Below are positions 61,910 through 64,000 of a stretch of 64,000 nt of DNA, in pieces. Every line of letters starts with the position of its first letter. Within the stretch, counting starts at the first letter, position 1. Source of the stretch: Eximiradius sp. (GTDB taxonomy: Bacteria; Bacteroidota; Ignavibacteria; Kapaibacteriales; UBA2268); contig CAKZLY010000015.1 in the NCBI GenBank assembly GCA_937127445.1, forward strand, positions 62,001 to 126,000, given 5' to 3'. The notes below the pieces were generated by a model. That model was not told the origin of the DNA. It was given only the letters and a program-made list of their open reading frames with translations, and searched no databases. Position numbers and translations under genes: made by a program.

Positions 61910-62986
61910 TCAGTAAATTAGTTCGCCTTGCTCATTATAAAAAAGAAGTTTATCTTCGAGAAGAGAAAAATAAATTTCATCATTGATATTAATCGAATTT
62001 TCAATATTAGTTTTGCAAGAATAAAGCAATTTCCCATATTCAAAATATATATTTTTTTCGTAACCTAAATTTTCAATATTAACAACTTTGCCCTTTATTG
62101 AATTTATATTTTGAGTTTTCAAGATAAACAAATTTTCAGGTCTAATAGCAAGAGTAAACCTTTCTGGAAGTTCGTGTTTTGCAAGAATATTAATAATATC
62201 GCCATTAGCAAGAGCAAAAGATGCTCGAAAATTGTTATATTCAAGAAGTTGGCAGTCGAAAAAATTAATTGGGGTAGAACCTACGAAACTTGCAACAAAT
62301 TTATTTTTAGGTAAATTGTAGATTTCATCAGGAGTGCCAATTTGTTGAATTTTGCCATTATTAAGGATGATAATTTTGGTTGCCATTGTCATTGCTTCGA
62401 TTTGGTCGTGAGTAACATAGATAGAAATTGCATTCAACGTGCGGTGCAACTTTGTTATTTCTGTTCTCATTTCAACACGCAACTTGGCATCTAAATTAGA
62501 TAAGGGTTCGTCGAAGAGTAGAATTCGAGGTTGGCGAATTAATGCACGACCGAGAGCAACTCTTTGGCGTTGTCCGCCGGAAAGTTCCTTAGGTTTTTTA
62601 TCGAGGCAATCATTAATTTTAAGGAGCTCAGCTATTTTTTCAACATTAGATTTTATTTGATTTTTTTTGAATTTTTGAATTTGCAACGGAAAAGCTAAGT
62701 TCTCAAAAACAGTTAGATGTGGATAAAGGGCATAATTCTGGAAAACCATTCCAATGTTTCTATCCTTAGGAGACAAATCATTGATAATTTTATTGTCGAG
62801 ATATATTTCACCTTGAGAGACGTCTTCCAAGCCAGCAATCATTCTCAAAATAGTTGTTTTGCCACAACCTGATGGGCCTACCAGAACAACAAATTCACCT
62901 TCGGAGACTTCGAAAGAGATATTTTCAACTGCTTTGGTCCCGTTTGGATATACTTTTTCAATATTTAGTAATTTTAAATAAGCCAT
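61910..62986 (-). CDS. ABC transporter ATP-binding protein, MsmX/UgpC-like
   Basis: 358 residues from the ATG at 62986 (MAYLKLLNIEKVYPNG); an upstream ATG at 63007 adds seven hydrophobic residues and is less likely. Walker A is GPSGCGKT (37-44), the signature is LSGGQRQRVALGRAL, Walker B/D-loop is LLFDEPLSNLDAKLR, and the switch His is in YVTHDQIEAM. A C-terminal TOBE/MalK regulatory domain follows (FTLAIRPENLFIL). These ATPases energise sugar uptake ABC importers. No cognate permease or binding protein is adjacent, so it may serve transporters elsewhere. Confidence 0.9.
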   Translation of the reverse strand: MAYLKLLNIEKVYPNGTKAVENISFEVSEGEFVVLVGPSGCGKTTILRMIAGLEDVSQGEIYLDNKIINDLSPKDRNIGMVFQNYALYPHLTVFENLAFPLQIQKFKKNQIKSNVEKIAELLKINDCLDKKPKELSGGQRQRVALGRALIRQPRILLFDEPLSNLDAKLRVEMRTEITKLHRTLNAISIYVTHDQIEAMTMATKIIILNNGKIQQIGTPDEIYNLPKNKFVASFVGSTPINFFDCQLLEYNNFRASFALANGDIINILAKHELPERFTLAIRPENLFILKTQNINSIKGKVVNIENLGYEKNIYFEYGKLLYSCKTNIENSININDEIYFSLLEDKLLFYNEQGELIY

Positions 62987-63004
62987 ACCTACAATTATAA
63001 AAAA

Positions 63005-63061
63005 CAAATTTATTTATTTTTCATAGAATTTCATAAGAAAAGTATTTTTTTGTTAATTTTG
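63005..63061. promoter_or_regulatory. Divergent promoter region of msmX-like operon and murQ
   Basis: On the minus strand TAAATTTG (63012-63005) has TATG 19 nt upstream (63035-63032). On the plus strand TAATTTTG (63054-63061) has TTTC 21 nt upstream (63029-63032). Each -33 element matches TTTG at three of four positions. Weak, by-eye evidence. Confidence 0.35.
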
Positions 63062-63101
63062 GTATCAATTTTGAGAATTCTCACTAAAAAAGGGAAGTCC
63101 A

Positions 63102-64000
63102 TTGGAAAGGCAGGAACTATTTAAAAAACTATCTGCACTTGAGACAGAACAGATAAATCCAAACACATTGGATATTGATATAACCTCAATTGAAGAAACA
63201 ATAAGATTAATTAATAACGAAGACAAAAAAGTTGCGTTCGAAATAGAAAAGATTATCCCTGAAATCGCATTAGCAGTTGAAACGATTAAAAACGCTTTTG
63301 AAGTAGGTGGAAGATTATTATATTTTGGTGCCGGAACAAGTGGCAGACTTGGAATACTTGATGCTGCTGAATGCCCACCTACATTTGGGACTTCGTCAGA
63401 AATGGTGGTTGGGGTAATTGCGGGTGGCAAAGAAGCAGTTTTTGTTGCACAGGAAGGTGCAGAAGACAAACCAGAAAATGGTGCAACTGATGTCGAAAAA
63501 TATAATGTTTGCGAAAAAGATGTAGTATGCGGGATTGCAGCATCAGGAAGGACACCTTATGTTATCGGGGCACTGAAAAAAGCAAAAGAAATTGGTTGCA
63601 AAACAATATTAATTTCAACAGTAAGCAAAGAAACTGCAATTGACAATGGAACGATTACTGATATTATGATTTGTGTGCCAGTTGGTCCGGAAGTAATTGC
63701 TGGCTCAACACGTATGAAAAGTGGCACAGCCCAGAAGATGATATTAAATATACTTACAACAGCAAGCATGGTACATATTGGCAAAACATACGGGAATATT
63801 ATGATAGATTTGAAGCCAACGAATATTAAGTTGCAGGAAAGAGCAAAAAGGATTGTAATGAAATTGACAGGGGTTGAATATAATATTGCCGAGAAATATT
63901 TAATATCTACCAATTGGAGTATCAAACACTCTTTGCTTATGATATTAGGTAATATATCATATGAGGAAGCAGAAAGTTTATTGAAAAGTTCTAATGGAAA
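63102..64000 (+). CDS. murQ: N-acetylmuramic acid 6-phosphate etherase, 5' part
   Basis: 299 codons are present and the gene runs off the right edge. The initiator is TTG at 63102 (MERQELFKKLSALETEQINP) behind an AGGGAAG ribosome site. The frame is closed by TGA at 63072 and contains no ATG before this point. MurQ features are FGAGTSGRLGILDAAECPPTFG (the SIS domain loop), GIAASGRTPYVIGAL and AGSTRMKSGTAQKMILN. It cleaves the lactyl ether of MurNAc-6-phosphate in peptidoglycan recycling. The neighbouring MsmX-like ATPase is divergent. Confidence 0.93.
   Translation, partial: MERQELFKKLSALETEQINPNTLDIDITSIEETIRLINNEDKKVAFEIEKIIPEIALAVETIKNAFEVGGRLLYFGAGTSGRLGILDAAECPPTFGTSSEMVVGVIAGGKEAVFVAQEGAEDKPENGATDVEKYNVCEKDVVCGIAASGRTPYVIGALKKAKEIGCKTILISTVSKETAIDNGTITDIMICVPVGPEVIAGSTRMKSGTAQKMILNILTTASMVHIGKTYGNIMIDLKPTNIKLQERAKRIVMKLTGVEYNIAEKYLISTNWSIKHSLLMILGNISYEEAESLLKSSNG

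Noticed and set aside
1-64000. tRNA, rRNA, CRISPR arrays, insertion sequences or prophage genes
   Set aside because: Intergenic gaps were read on both strands and no cloverleaf arms, spaced repeats, transposase or integrase features were seen.

Overview
This is a visibly AT-rich bacterial chromosome window, densely packed with housekeeping and envelope genes. No tRNA, rRNA, CRISPR array, insertion sequence or prophage was recognised. Several traits point to the Bacteroidota/Chlorobiota (FCB) group, perhaps near Ignavibacteria or Kapabacteria (placement is inference). They are a C-terminal type IX secretion sorting tail, two GWxTD-domain proteins, a PD40/OmpA envelope protein, an orphan TonB receptor, many Gram-negative lipid A and lipoprotein genes, and several promoters of the Bacteroidota type (TTTG, 19-21 nt spacer, TAnnTTTG).

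Layout. 1-3008 (-): both subunits of B12-dependent methylmalonyl-CoA mutase. 3258-9287 (+): gcvH, then a TetR-controlled efflux operon (TetR, TolC, HlyD, two ABC-2 permeases, no ATPase) with a repeated candidate operator. 9383-16299 (-): Pit phosphate transporter with a PhoU-like tail, U32 protease/hydroxylase, SDR epimerase, rplI, rpsF and a lipoprotein. 16376-18959 (+): two tiny membrane proteins coupled to an outer-membrane protein, then a DUF481-like protein. 19049-22524 (+): an H-cluster sensory protein ([FeFe]-hydrogenase-like, PAS), its overlapping SpoIIE-type phosphatase, and ferritin.

22600-28197 (-): a six-gene unit of GWxTD, LpxL-like acyltransferase, alkyltransferase-like protein, RuvX, GWxTD and DegT aminotransferase. 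28332-37176 (+): slipin, a fused E2-E1 2-oxoglutarate enzyme (Kgd type), Gfo/Idh oxidoreductase, lipoprotein, ComEC and PgeF. 37285-39837 (-): a TonB receptor behind a TPP riboswitch, whose expression platform can be read from the sequence as a mutually exclusive translational switch. 40011-45254 (+): a HGSNAT/DUF1624 membrane protein, then a sulfur/respiration operon of octaheme cytochrome c, cytochrome b, and split YeeE/YedE transporter halves, the second fused to a rhodanese domain that lacks its catalytic cysteine and ends in Cys.

45360-47221 (+): rpmG, DUF374 acyltransferase, lpxK. 47208-51635 (-): rsmB, an orphan MotB-like protein, YicC and a glycosyltransferase. 51716-57162 (+): a beta-barrel protein, a PD40 protein with two OmpA domains, and a decaying T9SS cargo pseudogene with two in-frame stops and a frameshift. 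57220-62986 (-): MsmX-like ABC ATPase, small membrane protein, Big_5 lipoprotein, LolC/E-like permease and purH. 63102-end (+): the start of murQ from a TTG codon.

The most interesting parts are the riboswitch mechanism, the octaheme cytochrome/YeeE/defective-rhodanese operon, the H-cluster sensor plus phosphatase pair, and the two-copy TetR operator.
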